Both the position numbers and the translations under genes were made by a program. The notes under the pieces are model-generated. The model was not told the DNA's origin. It saw only the letters and a program-made list of their open reading frames with translations, and searched no databases. Below, piece by piece: positions 12,470 to 24,915 of a DNA stretch of 64,000 nt; positions within the stretch are counted from its first letter, which is position 1, and each line of letters starts with the position of its first letter. This stretch comes from Aralia elata (lineage: Eukaryota > Streptophyta > Magnoliopsida > Apiales > Araliaceae). The stretch spans positions 69,170,358 through 69,234,357 of the forward strand of contig CM068377.1 in assembly GCA_034770075.1 (NCBI GenBank). Direction: 5' to 3'.

Positions 12470-12480
12470 AAGTTTGGGGG
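12470..12480 (+). promoter_or_regulatory. Polypurine tract of element A
   Basis: AAGTTTGGGGG four bases before the LTR start TGATAAG. G has the matching PPT at 52910-52919 before TGATGAG, with the shared upstream context TGAGG(G/A)CAAGCAA. Primes plus-strand DNA synthesis. Confidence 0.75.
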
Positions 12481-12484
12481 TATT

Positions 12485-14186
12485 TGATAAGTAGGTTTCA
12501 GACCTACTTATTGGATACTATTTTGCTTCATTTGTTGCTTAACTAGTAGCTCCAGAGTATGTTTTCATGCATTTTTCTCTTCTTTTTTGGTATCACTTCA
12601 CTATTTGCATTATATGGCTTTTGCACAGTTTTTGGTTATTTTGACATGAGTTATGATGCATTTGTTGTTTGGGAGCTAAATGAATAATTGTTACTTGCAC
12701 AGTGCGCGTTAATCGAGGAATTAGACTGAGTACAGCAGTGCAGCAGCAGACTGACAAACAGCGCAGCTGCGCCCAATTTGGCTTGGAAGCCAGCGCAGCT
12801 GCGCCCGTGCCCTGCGCCCAGAACCTTCCAGCACAGCTGCGCCCATCTTGGCCTTGAGGGCGGCGCAGCTGCGCCCTCCCTTTTTCCTGTTGAAGCCCTC
12901 AGCGCAGCTGTACCCATTTTGCAAAGGATTCAAGCGCAGCTGCGCCTGTCGCCAGCAGGCCATGCAGACACGTTCTAGACAGCGAAACAGCACTACCAAA
13001 AATCATGCAATGCCAGATTTTGAGGAATTAGTGGAATGAAGCTTTATCAGTGGGGAATCAAAAAAGTCAAAAGAAGACAAAATGAGCATGTAATATATTG
13101 GTCTGAGAACTTAATTAAATGGGAGCTTCTCTTACACGAAAATTAGCAAGTTTACTGCATTCTTAGTTCCAAAATTGAAATAATTCTACTGATCATTAAA
13201 TTCACTTGGGAACTGAAGAATGGAGCTACATGGATGCTGAATTAAAGATTGGGAGCAAGAAAGCAAGAATCAACACAACTTGGAAAATCATCAGAAGTTG
13301 CAGAAATAGAGGAACCGAAGCAGGGAGTTCTATTATTTTCTGTTTTTGATTAATGTTTCCTATTCTATAGTTATGATGATGAACCAATTATGTATGATGA
13401 ATTCTATTATTGTCATTATGAACTAAACTTACTTCTTGGGATTATAATGAATCTTTTGCATTACTGAAAATTGAAATGCTTCCTTATTATTGCTGGTTGG
13501 TTAAGAAATGAATGTTTAGCATAATTTATACTAAATATTTAATTGCTTGATCACCAATTACCGTGATAATTTATATGGAATTGAGAAAGGAAATATAAAT
13601 TGAGACCTGATTATACTAGCATATGTTCATAATTTTTACATTCCTCGTGAGGTTATGTTTCGTGCTTAAGATAGAGATATACCGAAGCACCATATGTGGC
13701 CAATTGAGAACTTATACTTCAACCCTCTTGATTGTAATTCACATAGAGATATAGTGCGTTAGTCATCTAGGGTGTTCACATTTATTCTATCAATTGTGGA
13801 TTTAGTGTGATATGAATATGGTGCATCGAAAGGTGGTCATATTTTACATTCGTGTTCTCGACCAACATTCCATATTAATCAATTAGCAACAATAGGAAGC
13901 ATGGAAATCTAAGTTTGCAATAAGTGAAATTATAATCCCAAACTCATAAAATCTGTATTTATACAATCATAATTTGTTCTATTTGTTTCTTTAATAATCA
14001 TTAGACAATTTCTTCATTGTACTCAACTGTTTAAAGAGACCTAAATAATTATAAAATCGGTGTTTGTAGTCATAAGTGCAATTCTATTCCTCGTGGGATC
14101 GATACTTTACTTACTTTATATTACTTGTGGATCACGTGCACTTGAGTGTATGCGTCATATTTGTTATACATACAAATATCCCAACA
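12485..14186 (+). mobile_element. 3' LTR of element A
   Basis: Starts TGATAAG right after the PPT and ends CCCAACA; 1702 bp. A block of about 320 bp (13551-13870) is nearly identical to 48313-48629 in the LTR of G, and the 3' ends share CCTCGTGGGATCGATACTTT. These ties place both in one Athila family. Antisense ORFs of up to 92 codons at 12651-12999 are by-products of the GC repeats. Confidence 0.85.
12760..12947. repeat. Six-unit GCGCAGCTGCGCC array in LTR
   Basis: Six near-palindromic GCGCAGCTGCGCC units (some with one or two changes) separated by 20-25 bp of unrelated spacer. The spaced-repeat look is CRISPR-like but lies inside a plant LTR. Confidence 0.85.
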
Positions 14187-17102
14187 GATACCTCCTTCAC
14201 TTGAGCTTAAACCATTAGCTAATCATCTCAGGTATGCTTATTTAGGTGAATCATCTACTTTACCTATTATTATTGCATATATACTTAACAAATTTTAGGA
14301 AAGTAAGCTGATACGAGTTCTTCGAGAGTACAAAACTGTAATTGGATGGACCATTGCTGACATCAAAGGAATAAGCCCATCATTCTGCATGTAGAAGATT
14401 TTGATGGAGGATGATATAAAACCTATAGTGGAACAACAAAGGAGACTCAATCCAATTATGAAAGAGGTAGTCAAGAAAGAGATCTTAAATTAGTTGGATG
14501 CTGGAATTATATACCCAATTTCTGACAGTTCTTGGGTAAGTCAGGTTCAATGTGTACCAAAGAAAGGGGGAATGACTGTGGCAGTAAATGATAACAATGA
14601 GCTGATACTGACGAGGACAGTAACAGGTTGGAGGGTTTGCATGGATTATCGAAAACTTAATAAAGCAACCTGAAAAGATCATTTTCCACTACCTTTCATT
14701 GATCAGATGTTGGATAGATTGGCTGAACATGAGTACTACTGTTTGTTGGATGGATATTCGGGGTACAATCAGATTGCAATTGCTCTAAAGGATCAGGAAA
14801 AGACGACATTCACCTGTCCATATGATACTTTTACTTTTAGGAGGATGTCATTTAGGTTATGCAATGTATCAGCGACGTTCCAAAGATGTATGATGGTAAT
14901 TTTTTCAGATATGGTGGAACACAATGTGGAGGTTTTCATGGATGATTTTTCAGTATTTGGGGACTCTTTTGACAGTTGTTTGGAAAATCTTATCATGGTA
15001 TTGAAAAGGTGCGTGGAAACCAATTTGGTGCTTAACTGGGAAAGGTGCCATTTCATGGTGCAAGAAGGGATCATCCTCGGGCATAAAGTGTTAGCAAAAG
15101 GTTTAGAGGTGGACAAAGCCAAACTCGAGACAATTGAAAACTTACCACCACCAACTTGAGTGAAGGGGATTCGTAGTTTTTTGGGACATGTCGGGTTTTA
15201 TCGGAGATTCGTAAAGGACTTTTCCAAAATCACGAAGCCATTATGCAGTTTATTGGAGAAGGAGGTGTCCTTTAAATTTGACGAGGGTTGTTTGTCAGCA
15301 TTTGAGCTATTAAATAAGAAATTGACCACAACACCAGTGATAGTTGCACCAGATTGGTCAATGTGATTCGAATTAATGTGTGATGCTAGCGACTATGCAG
15401 TTGGGGCTGTTTTGGGCCAACGCAAAGAAAAGGTTTTTCATGCCATTTATTATGCTAGCAAAATATTGTCGGATGCTCAACTCAATTATACGACTACCGA
15501 GAAGGAGTTACTTGCGGTGGTGTATGCTTTTGACAAATTTCGTTCATACTTAATCGGAACTAAAGTGGTGGTGTTCATAGACCATTCAACGATAAGATAT
15601 TTGATTTCGAAGAAGGATGCAAAGCCGAGGTTAATTAGATGGATACTTCTACTACGGGAATTCGACTTGGAAATCCGGGATAGAAAGGGTACGAAAAATC
15701 ATGTGGCGGATCATTTATCGAGGTTGGAAAACAGTGAGAATGCAAAGGAAGACAAGACTGTGATTAATGAGTTCTTCCCGGATGAGCAATTGTTCGTGAT
15801 AAAAACTGAAGTTCCGTGGTATGCAGATTTTGTCAACTATTTGGTTAACAACGTACTTCCTCCGGACTTGACAAGCTTATAAAAGAAAAAGTTCTACATG
15901 ATGTCAAAAGGTACATGTGGGATAAGCCGTTTCTGTTCAAGCATTGTGCAGATCAAATGATACGACGGTGTGTTCCGCAAAGCGAAATTGAGAGCATCCT
16001 ACATCATTGTCATGATACACTGTATAGAGGACATTACGGGGGTGAAAAGAGAACTGCCAAGGTGTTAAAAGCAGGATTTTTCTGGACCACATTGTTTAAG
16101 GATGCCCACCAATTCGTTCAGAGATGTGATAGATGTCAAAGGATGGAAAATATCTCCAAACGTCATGAGATGCCATTGAACATAATTTTAGAAGTTGAAG
16201 TCTTCGACGTTTGGAGAATAGACTTCATGGGGCTATTTCCTTTCTCTTTCAACAACCTCTATATTCTTTTGGCAGTTGACTATGTCTCTAAATGGGTAGA
16301 AGCCAGTGCTTTGCCGACTATTGATGCCAAAGTAGTTTTAAAATTTCTTCAGAAAAATATCTTCACAAGATTTGGCACCCCAAGAGCATTTATCAATAAT
16401 GAAGGGAACCACTTCTGCAATAAATATTTCGTAGCTCTCTTGGCTAAATATAGGGTCAATCACAGAATTGCTACAGCCTATCACCCCCAGACTAGTGTTT
16501 AAGCAGAAGTCTCTAATAGGGAAGTGAAGAAAATTTTAGAAAAGATCGTCAATCCTACTAGAAAAGATTGGTCAATGAAGTTGGATGACGCACTTTGGGC
16601 TTACAGGACATCACAGAAGACACCCATTAGCATGTTGCCATATCAGCTAGTTTATGGCAAGGCATGCCACCTTCCTGTTGAACTCGAGCACAAGGCATAC
16701 TAAGCCATCCTAAAGTTGAATTTTGATCACATTGCTGCAGAGGAGAAGAGGCTTCTCCAACTTAATGAACTTGATGAATTCCGTCTGCAAGCTTATGAGA
16801 ACTCAAAGTTATACAAGGAAAAAGTCAAAAAGTGGCACGATCAAAAAATTATCGACAGGAAATTTAAGCCAGGCCAAGTTGTGCTTTTATACAACTCTCG
16901 ACTGAGGCTCTTTTTAGGCAAGCTCAAGTCAAGGTGGTCCGGGCCATTCACTGTCAAACAGGCATTCCCTTATGGCTCCGTTAAAGTATTTGGTCATAAT
17001 CCGAATAAAATATTTAAAGTCTACGGATAGCGTTTAAAGCATTATTGGGGTGGTAATTTCGATCGCCGAAAAACCTCAATCACTATTGCCGACCAATCTT
17101 GA
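14187..17102 (+). pseudogene. Element B pol (RT-RNase H-integrase), broken
   Basis: Athila-like pol closely related to C and more distant from A. RT has MDYRKLNKAT, RRMSF and FMDD (near 14940). RNase H has MCDASDYAVG around 15376. Integrase (15950-16700) has DRCQRM, then RIDFMG where GIDFMG is usual, NNEGNHF where SDEG is usual (second catalytic Asp lost), and AEVSN with the Glu. The C-terminal domain ends at a stop at 17100-17102. Stops or shifts occur at 14296, 14491, 14671, 15157, 15364, 15880 and 16500. Gag and protease are absent here because element A is inserted at 14187; they may exist left of the window. Shares disabling changes with C. Confidence 0.92.
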
Positions 17103-18224
17103 AACAGGGAGCTAGTCTGGCCGAGGACTTTAAACCAAGCACTTGATGGGAGGAAACCCACTAGCTCTATCTGTATCCTTGATGTTTAGTTGTTATATTT
17201 CAAATTGTTGCAAGTTTCCAATTTTTAAGTTTTCTAAGTTTTCAATGCATTTGTGTTTTTGGTAGTTTAGCGTTTGAACTCGATTTGCTCTATAACCTCA
17301 TCTTACGCTCAATATGTCTATTTTATACTTGGTATGTTGTAATATATCAGGTGAGGTACATTGATGTTGGTTGCTGCTTTGGAATTTGAAAAATCAAATT
17401 TTTTTGGAAAATCAGAGGAGCGCGCCCCGACGACAATTTTCAATGTAAAATTCGCGCCCTGGCGGTAACTCTCTGCCGGGCGTGCCCCAACGGCAAATCT
17501 AGTGCAATTTTCGCGTCCCAGCGCAGAACACAATTTCCAGTTTTTTAAAACTCCTTCCAGGCACAATCGTTTCTCTATTTCTCTCATATCCCAATCTCTG
17601 CAACCCCTCTCCCAATCCAGGCGAAACCATCAAGCATACACCCATGCCCAATTTCACCTTCTCCCATTCAGATTCAACACTCATCCACCCGAATTCCACC
17701 TCCAATCGAATTGGGGAACTCTCAATTTGGGGGTTTTTTGCTAGGGTTTCATACCCCATTATCTCCATTAGGCTTCAAATTCTAAGTTGGGTATTCAAGC
17801 GGCTAGGGGTCCTCATTGGGATTAGCTTCTCCATCAACCACTAGGAATTCTAATATTAAGCAAGGTATCTATTATAAGTTTGCATTAAAGTAATCTTATT
17901 TGGAGTTCATCACTGTTTGGTATACTCGGATAGGAATATTTGCTTGCTTAAACTGCATTGGCTGTAATACATTCTTGAATTTGGATTTATTGATTATATT
18001 GGATTCCCAATTGAGTTTGTGTTGACTCAATTGGATGATTGGGATATATATTGCTTGTATAGAGTGTGTATTGCAGTGTTGTGAAAATTTTGGTTTGAAC
18101 TAAGTTTGGGGAAAACTCTTGAAAGTGGTTTTCTGCAAGTGCACGCCAGGTGCTTGTAAAATTGCCCAAAAGAGAAATTTAGTACTTTGAACACAGTTGG
18201 CTGCACAACTTGAGTTTATTGATT
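17103..18224 (+). other. B post-pol non-coding region
   Basis: Matches 23769-24828 in C almost base for base, apart from a few indels. It carries the post-pol block GACTTTAAACCAAGCACTT (17126), a GC-rich cluster (17421-17525) and a PPT-like AAGTTTGGGG at 18102-18111. No gene; short ORFs here are in T-rich leader-like sequence. Confidence 0.8.
17421..17525. repeat. GC-rich motif cluster, B
   Basis: Units such as GCGCGCCCCGACG, CGCGCCCTGGCGG and GTGCCCCAACGGC separated by AT-rich words with AATTTTC. A partly deleted copy lies at 24090-24147 in C. Resembles the CCCCGGCG-type clusters of the Tekay-like LTRs rather than the GCGCAGCTGCGCC type of A and G. Confidence 0.7.
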
Positions 18225-18390
18225 ATGGCTCCTAAGAGACACAGGGGTGAGGGTTCTACCTCAATACCAGCACGTGCTTATGATCACAACAGGTTTGTTA
18301 GTGTCAAGGCGGCGGAAAGGTTTGAAACGTATATTACGGGTAAAGCTCTAACTCCCGAGATTGATTATAGTCGAATTGATCCTAATTTAG
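18225..18390 (+). pseudogene. Start of Athila 3' ORF in B, truncated
   Basis: MAPKRHRGEG, then RFVSVKAAERFE and LTPEIDY: this aligns with the N terminus of the 3' ORF in A (MPKRAR... KFVNLSAQHYY...). Only about 55 codons remain before the sequence passes directly into the leader and gag of C. The rest of the ORF, the PPT and any LTR of B are missing. Confidence 0.6.
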
Positions 18391-18437
18391 ACTTGTATAT
18401 AATATTTCATTTTATTGTGTAGGTACTCTTGATTTGT

Positions 18438-19811
18438 ATGCGACGCACACAAAGTCTAGAGTTATTTCCTTACGATCCCGAGATCGAGAGAAATATTTGA
18501 AGACTACGAAGAGAAAGAGCTCGAGGTCCTAACAATCAAGAGACTACGACGGCAGAGGAGCATAAAGCATTGAGAGACTTTGCAATGCCGTGTATAAATG
18601 ATTTGCAATCTAGTATCACACGGCCACCAATAGCCGCTAATTCCCTTGAAATCAAACCGGGGGTAATTTAAATGGTGAAAAATTCGGTACAGTTTGGGGG
18701 TATGGCTAATGATGACCCAAATGAGCATTTATTGAGCTTTATTGAGATATGTGATACTTTCAAGTTTAATGGAATAACGGATGATGTTGTGAGGCTTAGA
18801 CTATTCCCATTCACATAGAGAGACAAAGCTAAGACTTGGCTTCAATCGTTACCACCGGGTTCCATTACTACATGGGCAGACTTAGCACAGAAATTTTTGG
18901 CAAAATTCTTCCTTCCTGCAAAGACTGCTAAGATGAGAAATGATATTTCAACCTTTGAGCAAAATCATGGCGAATCATTGTATGAGACATGGGAAAGATA
19001 CAAAGAATTGCTTCGGAGATGCCCTCATCATGGATTACCTCAATGGATGTAAATAAATACCTTTTACAATGGATTGGGAACTCACACTCGGACTAACATT
19101 GATGCAGCTTCGGGTGGGGCATTCATGGCTAAGAATTATGGAGAAGCAAATGAGTTGTTAGAAACCATGGCTGCAAATAACTACCAATGGCCAACTTCTA
19201 GAGTCAATAAGCAAAAAGTGGTGGGGGTATTAGCAGTGGATGCCATCACAGCTTTAGCAGCTCAGGTTTTAGCTATGCCAAAGAAGATTGATTCCTTAGC
19301 CGAGTCAAAAGTGCAGCAGGTAGCCCTTGTTTGTGAACTATGTGTGGGGACACATGCCACCGACCAATGTGTCATTAACCCTGAGGTAGTTCAGTTTGTC
19401 AGTATCTAGCAGAGACCACCAAACCCATACCAAAACACTTATAATGCTGGAAATAGAAACCACCCTAACTTTTCATGGAGCAACAACTAAAACCATCAAC
19501 AAGCTCCAAGACCACATTACCCCCCGGGGTTCCAAAATCAGCAATAACATCATGCAGCACAAACTTCACAACCAGAAAGAAAGCCAGAATTGGAAGAGCT
19601 GATGATGAAATACATGGCCAACAATGATGTGTTGATAAAAAGCCAAGTAGCAGCCATCAAAAATTTAGAAAATCAAGTGGGGCAAATGGCTAGCTTGTTG
19701 TCAAATAGACCTCAAGGATCTCTTCCTAGTAACACAGAAACTAACCCAAGGAGAGAAGGGAAAGAGGAATGTCAAGCAGTAACACTTAGAAGTGGAAAAC
19801 AAACCCTGTAG
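18438..19811 (+). pseudogene. Element C gag, broken
   Basis: Capsid-like protein of the Retrotrans_gag type, reading in one frame from ATG at 18438. It starts MRRTQSLELFPYDPEIER, as plant Athila-like gags do. The core (around 18690-19070) has FGGMANDDPNEHLLSF, DKAKTWLQSLPPGS and FLAKFF. A zinc-knuckle form CX2CX3HX4C is at 19332-19370 (CELCVGTHATDQC). A Gln-rich region and a coiled-coil-like stretch (KNLENQVGQMASLL) follow. In-frame stops near 18498, 18669, 18816, 19050, 19407, 19488, 19551 and 19809 disable it. Only a few tens of bases of leader lie between it and the truncated 3' ORF of B; no PBS or LTR. Confidence 0.9.
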
Positions 19812-22800
19812 ACACCTAAATACAAAAGGAGGTAGCCTAGTCATGCCCTTCCCCAGACTTGAATTCTGCATAATTTTCTAAGGAAAGGGACAACAATATG
19901 CCACCTGAGCTAGAACAGAGAGAGACCACTGATAAAGCCCATGTTGTTCCTACACCAAAAGTATTCCCACTAGTTATATTTCCTCAAAGACTTCAAAAAC
20001 AAAAATTAGATAAACAGTTTGCTAAATTCCTTGAGGTGTTTAAAAAGCTACAAATCAACATACCTTTTTGCAGAGGCTTGAGAACAGATGTCGAGCTATG
20101 TTAAATTCATGAAGGGTATTCTGTCTAGAAAGAAGAGATTAGATGATTTTGAGACAGTGGCCTTAACCGAGGAATGCAGTGCAGTGCTACAAAGAAAGCT
20201 ACCTCTTAAGTTGAAGGATCCAGGCAGTTTTACCATACCATGCACTATTGGTAGCTTATCATTTAGCAAATGTTTGTCTGACTTAGGTGCTAGCATAAAT
20301 CTCATGCCTCTATCAGTATATACTCAGTTGGGACATCCTGCACCAAAGCCAACAAACATATCTCTTCAGCTTGCAGATAGGTCTGTTACTTATTCGAGGG
20401 GGATTGTGAAGGACATTCTTGTAAAGGTGGATAAGTTCATTTTTCCAGCTGATGTTATCATCTTGGACAATGAGGAAGATAAAAACATTCCCATTATTCT
20501 TGGGAGACCATTTCTAGCCACTAGGAGGACTTTAATAGATGTTCACAGGGAGAGCTGACTATGCAGGTTCAGGACCAAGAGGTCACATTCAATGTATTTA
20601 AGGCAATGAAATTCCCTTCAGACGAAAAAGAATGCTTTCAGGTGGATGTGGTTGAGCAGGCCGTGAATGATGAAATTCTAAATGTTTTGAACAATGACCT
20701 ATTGGAAACCACTTTGATGGGGGATTTTGACATGGATAATCCAGAGTTGATTGAATACTTACAAATTTTGGATGCAATACCACGGGGAAGCAAGTTTAAG
20801 ATCCCTTTTGAATCCTTGGAATGTGCAGACAAATTTTAAGATCGTTTGACACTATCTCTTGAGATACCTCCTTCACTTGAGCTTAAACCATTACCTAATC
20901 ATCTCAAGTATGCTTATTTATGTGAATCATCTACTTTACCTATTATTATTGCATCTGTACTTAACAAATTTTAGGAAAGTAAGCTGATACGAGTTCTTCG
21001 ATAGTACAAAACTGTAATTGGATGGACCATTGCTGACATCAAAGGAATAAGCCCATCATTCTTCATGTACAAGATTTTGATGGAGGATGATATAAAACCT
21101 ATAGTGGAACAGCAAAGGAGACTCAATCCAGTTATGAAAGAGGTAGTAAAGAAAGAGATCTTAAAGTGATTGGATGCTGGAATTATATACCCAATTTCTG
21201 ACAGTTCTTGGGTAAGTCCGGTTCAATGTGTACCAACGAAAGGGGGAATGACTGTGGTAGCAAATGATAACAATGAGCTGATACCGACGAGGACAGTAAC
21301 AGGTTGGAGGGTTTGCATGGATTACCGAAAACTTAATAAAGCAACCTGAAAAGATCATTTTCCACTACCATTCATTGATCAGATGTTGGATAGATTGGCT
21401 GGACATGAGTACTACTGTTTGTTGGATGGATATTCGGGGTACAATCAGATTGCAATTGCTCAAGAGGATTAGGAAAAGATGACATTCACTTGTCCATATG
21501 GTACTTTCGCTTTTAGGAGGATGTCATTTAGGTTGTGCAATGCACCAGCGACGTTCTAAAGCTGTATGATGACAATTTTTTTAGATATGGTGGAACGTTT
21601 TCATGGATGATTTTTCAGTATTTGGGGACTCTTTTGATAGTTGTTTGGAAAATCTTGTCATGGTATTGAAAAGGTGCGTGGAAACCAATTTGGTGCTTAA
21701 TTAGGAAAAGTGTCATTTCATGGTGCAAGAAGGGATCATCCTCGGGCATAAGGTGTCAGCAAGAGGTTTAGAGGTGGACAAAGCCAAACTCGAGACAATT
21801 GAAAACTTACCACCACCAACTTCAGTGAAGGGGATTCGTAGTTTTTTGGGACATGCCGGGTTTTATCGGAGATTCATAAAGGACTTTTCCAAAATCACGA
21901 ATCCATTATGCAGTTTATTGGAGAAGGAGGTGTCCTCTAAATTTGACGAGGGTTGTTTGTCAACATTTGAGCTATTAAAAAAGAAATTGACCACAACACC
22001 AGTGATAGTTACACCAGATTGGTCAATGTCATTCGAATTAATGTGTGATGCTAGCGATTATATAGTTGGGGCTATTTTGGGCCAACACAAAGAAAAGTTT
22101 TTTCATGCCATTTATTATGCTAGCAAAACATTGCCAGATACTCAACTCAATTATACGACTACTGAGAAGGAGTTACTTATGGTGGTGTATGCTTTTGATA
22201 AATTATGTTCATACTTAATCGAAACTAAAGTGGTGGTGTTCACGGACCATTCAACGATAAGATATCTGATTTCGAAGAAGGATGCAAAGCCGAGGTTAAT
22301 TAGATGGATACTTCTACTCCGGGATTTCGACTTGCAAATTCGGGATAGAAAGGGTACGGAAAATCAGGTGGCGGATCATTTTTCGAGGTTGGAAAACAGT
22401 GAGAATGCGAATGAAGACAAGACTGTGATTAATGAGTTCTTCCTGGATGAGCAATTGTTCGTGATAAAAACTGAAGTTCCGTGGTATGCAGATTTTGTCA
22501 ACTATTTGGTTAGCAACGTACTTCCTCCGGACTTGACAAGCCAACAAAAGAAAAAATTTCTTCATGATGTCAAAAGGTACATGTGGGATGAGTCATTTCT
22601 GTTCAAGCATTGTGCAGATCAAATGATACGACGGTGTGTTCCGCAAAGCGAAATTGAGAGCATCCTACATCATTGTCATGATACACTGTATAGAGGACAT
22701 TACGGGGGTGAAAAGAGAACTGCCAAGGTGTTAGAAGCAGGATTTTTCTGGACCACATTGTTTAAGGATGCCCACCAATTCGTTCAGAGATGTGATAGAT

Positions 22801-23768
22801 GTCAAAGGATGGGAAATATCTCCAAACGTCATGAGATGCCATTGAACACAATTTTAGAAGTTGAAGTCTTCGACGTTTGGGGAATAGACTTCATGGGGCC
22901 ATTTCCTTCCTCTTTCAACAACCTCTATATTCTTTTGGCAGTTGACTATGTCTCTAAATGGGTGGAAGCCAATGCTTTGCCGACTAATGATGCCAAAGTA
23001 GTTTTAAAATTTCTTCAAAAAAATATCTTCACAAGATTTGGCACCCCAAGAGCAATTATCAGTGATGAAGAGGGCCACTTCTACAATAAATATTTTGCAG
23101 CTCTCTTGGCTAAATATGGGGTCAATCACAAAATTGCTACAGCCTATCACCCCCAGACTAGTGGTCAAGTAGAAGTCTCTAATACGGAAATGAAGAAAAT
23201 TTTAGAAAAGATCGTCAATCCTACTAGAAAAGATTGGTCAATGAAGTTGGATGATGCACTTTGGGCTAACAGGACAGTATATAAGACACCCATTGGCATG
23301 TCGCCGTATCAGCTAGTCTATGGCAAGGCATGCCACCTTCCTGTTGAACTCGAGCACAAGGCATACTGGGCCATCCGAAAGTTAAATTTCGTTCTCAATG
23401 CTGCAGGGGAGAAGAGGCTTCTCCAACTTAATGAACTTGATGAATTCCGTCTGCAAGCTTATGAGAACTCGAAGTTAAACAAGGAAAAAGTCAAAAAGTG
23501 GCACTATCAAAAAATTATCAACAGGAAATTTGAGCTAAGCCCAAGCTGTGCTTTTATACAACTCTCGACTGAGGCTCTTTCCAGGCAAGCTCAAGTCAAG
23601 GTGGTCCGGGCCATTCACTGTCAAACAAGCATTCCCTCATAGCGCCGTCGAAGTATTTCGTCATAATCCAGATGAAATATTTAAAGTCAATGGATAGTGT
23701 TTAAAGCACTATTGGGGTGGTAATTTCGATTGCCAGAAAACCTCAATCATTCTTACCGACCAATCTTG
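19812..23768 (+). pseudogene. Element C pol (protease-RT-RNase H-integrase), broken
   Basis: The linker at 19898-20060 is joined by a frameshift at a T-run (20060-20065) to protease 20088-20558, with an intact active site DLGAS and LGRPFLAT. RT (21010-21720) has stops at 20972, 21167 and 21347, and an 11-bp deletion near 21598 just before FMDD relative to B. From 21720 to 23535 the frame is open for 600 codons: end of RT, RNase H (MCDASDY; TDHSTIRYL) and integrase with HHCC, GIDFMG, ISDEEGHF and GQVEVSN, so all three catalytic acids are present. A +1 shift near 23535 spoils the C terminus; the original stop is 23766-23768. It is the best preserved Athila integrase of the window. Confidence 0.93.
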
Positions 23769-24828
23769 AAACAGGGAGCTAGTCTGGCCAAGGACTGTAA
23801 ACCAAGCACTTGATAGGAGGAAACTCATTAGCTCTATCTGTATCGTTGATGTTCAGTTGTTATATTTCAAATTGTTGCAAGTTTCCAATTTTTAAGTTTT
23901 CTAAGTTTTCAATGCATTTGTGTTTTTGGTAGTTTAGCTTTTGAACTCGATTTGCTCTATAACCTCATCTTACGCTCAATATGTCTAATTTATGCTTGGT
24001 ATGTTGTAATATATCAGCTGAGGTACATTGATGTTGGTTGCAGCTTTGGAATTTGAAAAATCAAATTTTTTTGGAAAATAAGAGGAGCACGCCCCGACGG
24101 CAAATCCAGTGCAATTTTCAGGCCCCGACGCAGGCGCGATCGTTTTTTAAAACTCCTTTTTAAAAACTCCTTCCAGGCACGATCGTTTCTCTCTTTCTCT
24201 CATATCCCAATCTTTGCAACCCCTCTCCCAATCCAGGCGAAACCATCAAGTACACACCCACGCCCAATTTCACCTTCTCCCATTCGGATTCAACACTCAT
24301 CCACCCGAATTCCACCTCCAATTGAATTGGGGAACTCTTAATTTGGGGATTTTTTTGCTAGGGTTTCACATGCCATTCATCTCCATTGGGCTTCAAATTC
24401 CAAGTTGGGTATTCCAGCGGCTAGGGGTCCTCATTGTGATTCGTTTCTCCATCATCCACTAGGAATTCCAACATTAAGCAAGGTATCTATTATAAGTTTG
24501 CATTATAGTAAGCTTATTTGGAGTTCATCACTGTTTGGTATACTTTGATTGGAATATTTGCTTGCTTAAACTGCATTGGCTGTAATATATTCTTGAATTT
24601 GGATTTATTGATTATATTGGATTCCCAATTGAGTTTGTGTTGGCTCAATTGGATGATTGGGATATATATTGTTTGTATAGAGTGTGTATTGCAGTGCTGT
24701 GAAAATTTTGGTTTGAACTAAGTTTGGCGGAAATTCTTAAAAGTGGTATTCTGCTAGTGCACGCCAGGTGCTTGTAAAATTGCCCAAAAGAGAAATTTAG
24801 TACTTTGAACACAGTGGCTAGCAATTGA
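23769..24828 (+). other. C post-pol non-coding region
   Basis: Second copy of 17103-18224. The post-pol block is at 23793, a reduced GC cluster at 24090-24147, and a PPT-like site at 24721 has lost its G-run. Similarity to B stops near 24828, where a truncated LTR begins. The start of the 3' ORF seen in B is absent. No gene. Confidence 0.8.
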
Positions 24829-24907
24829 CCATGGTTAAGTTAGGAGAAACTTATGGGAGAAGCTAAGGAGGGGTAGAAGATCATTATACCCCAACTCTTA
24901 CCAAGCT

Positions 24908-24915
24908 TATAAATA
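24908..24915 (+). promoter_or_regulatory. TATA box (TATAAATA) of truncated LTR
   Basis: TTATAAATAGAAGTC context, with purine-rich GGAAGGAGGAAGAGAGG about 60 bp downstream, as in a U3/R promoter. Confidence 0.55.

Larger units (their letters stand above)
2687..14186 (+). mobile_element. Element A: Athila-like gypsy element, 3' portion
   Basis: The order is protease, RT, RNase H, integrase, non-coding post-pol region, plant-specific 3' ORF, polypurine tract and 3' LTR, which is the Athila layout. The 5' LTR, PBS and gag lie left of the window. A solo LTR (6527-9799) and the LTR at 1-2686 interrupt it. On its right it abuts sequence that is continuous with the pol of B (GATACCTCC, matched at 20863 in C). 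A therefore inserted into B, and the expected 5-bp duplication would be GATAC at 14187-14191. The left copy is off-window and cannot be checked. Confidence 0.8.

Noticed and set aside
12760..12947. CRISPR-like array of regularly spaced palindromic repeats
   Set aside because: Units are degenerate, spacers are short, and the array lies within a plant LTR with sister copies in other LTRs; no cas genes.
12651..12999. Overlapping antisense ORFs of 88-92 codons with repeated GRSCA peptides
   Set aside because: Produced by the GCGCAGCTGCGCC repeats read on the minus strand; no start context or homology.
2687..17102. A and B as one long element
   Set aside because: Each has its own RT and integrase, and a complete 3' LTR ending CAACA at 14186 separates them.
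17499..17844. Overlapping ORFs on both strands around 17500-17840
   Set aside because: Partly repeated at 24214-24462 in C but in a shifted, uneven form; non-coding post-pol region with pyrimidine-rich leader character.
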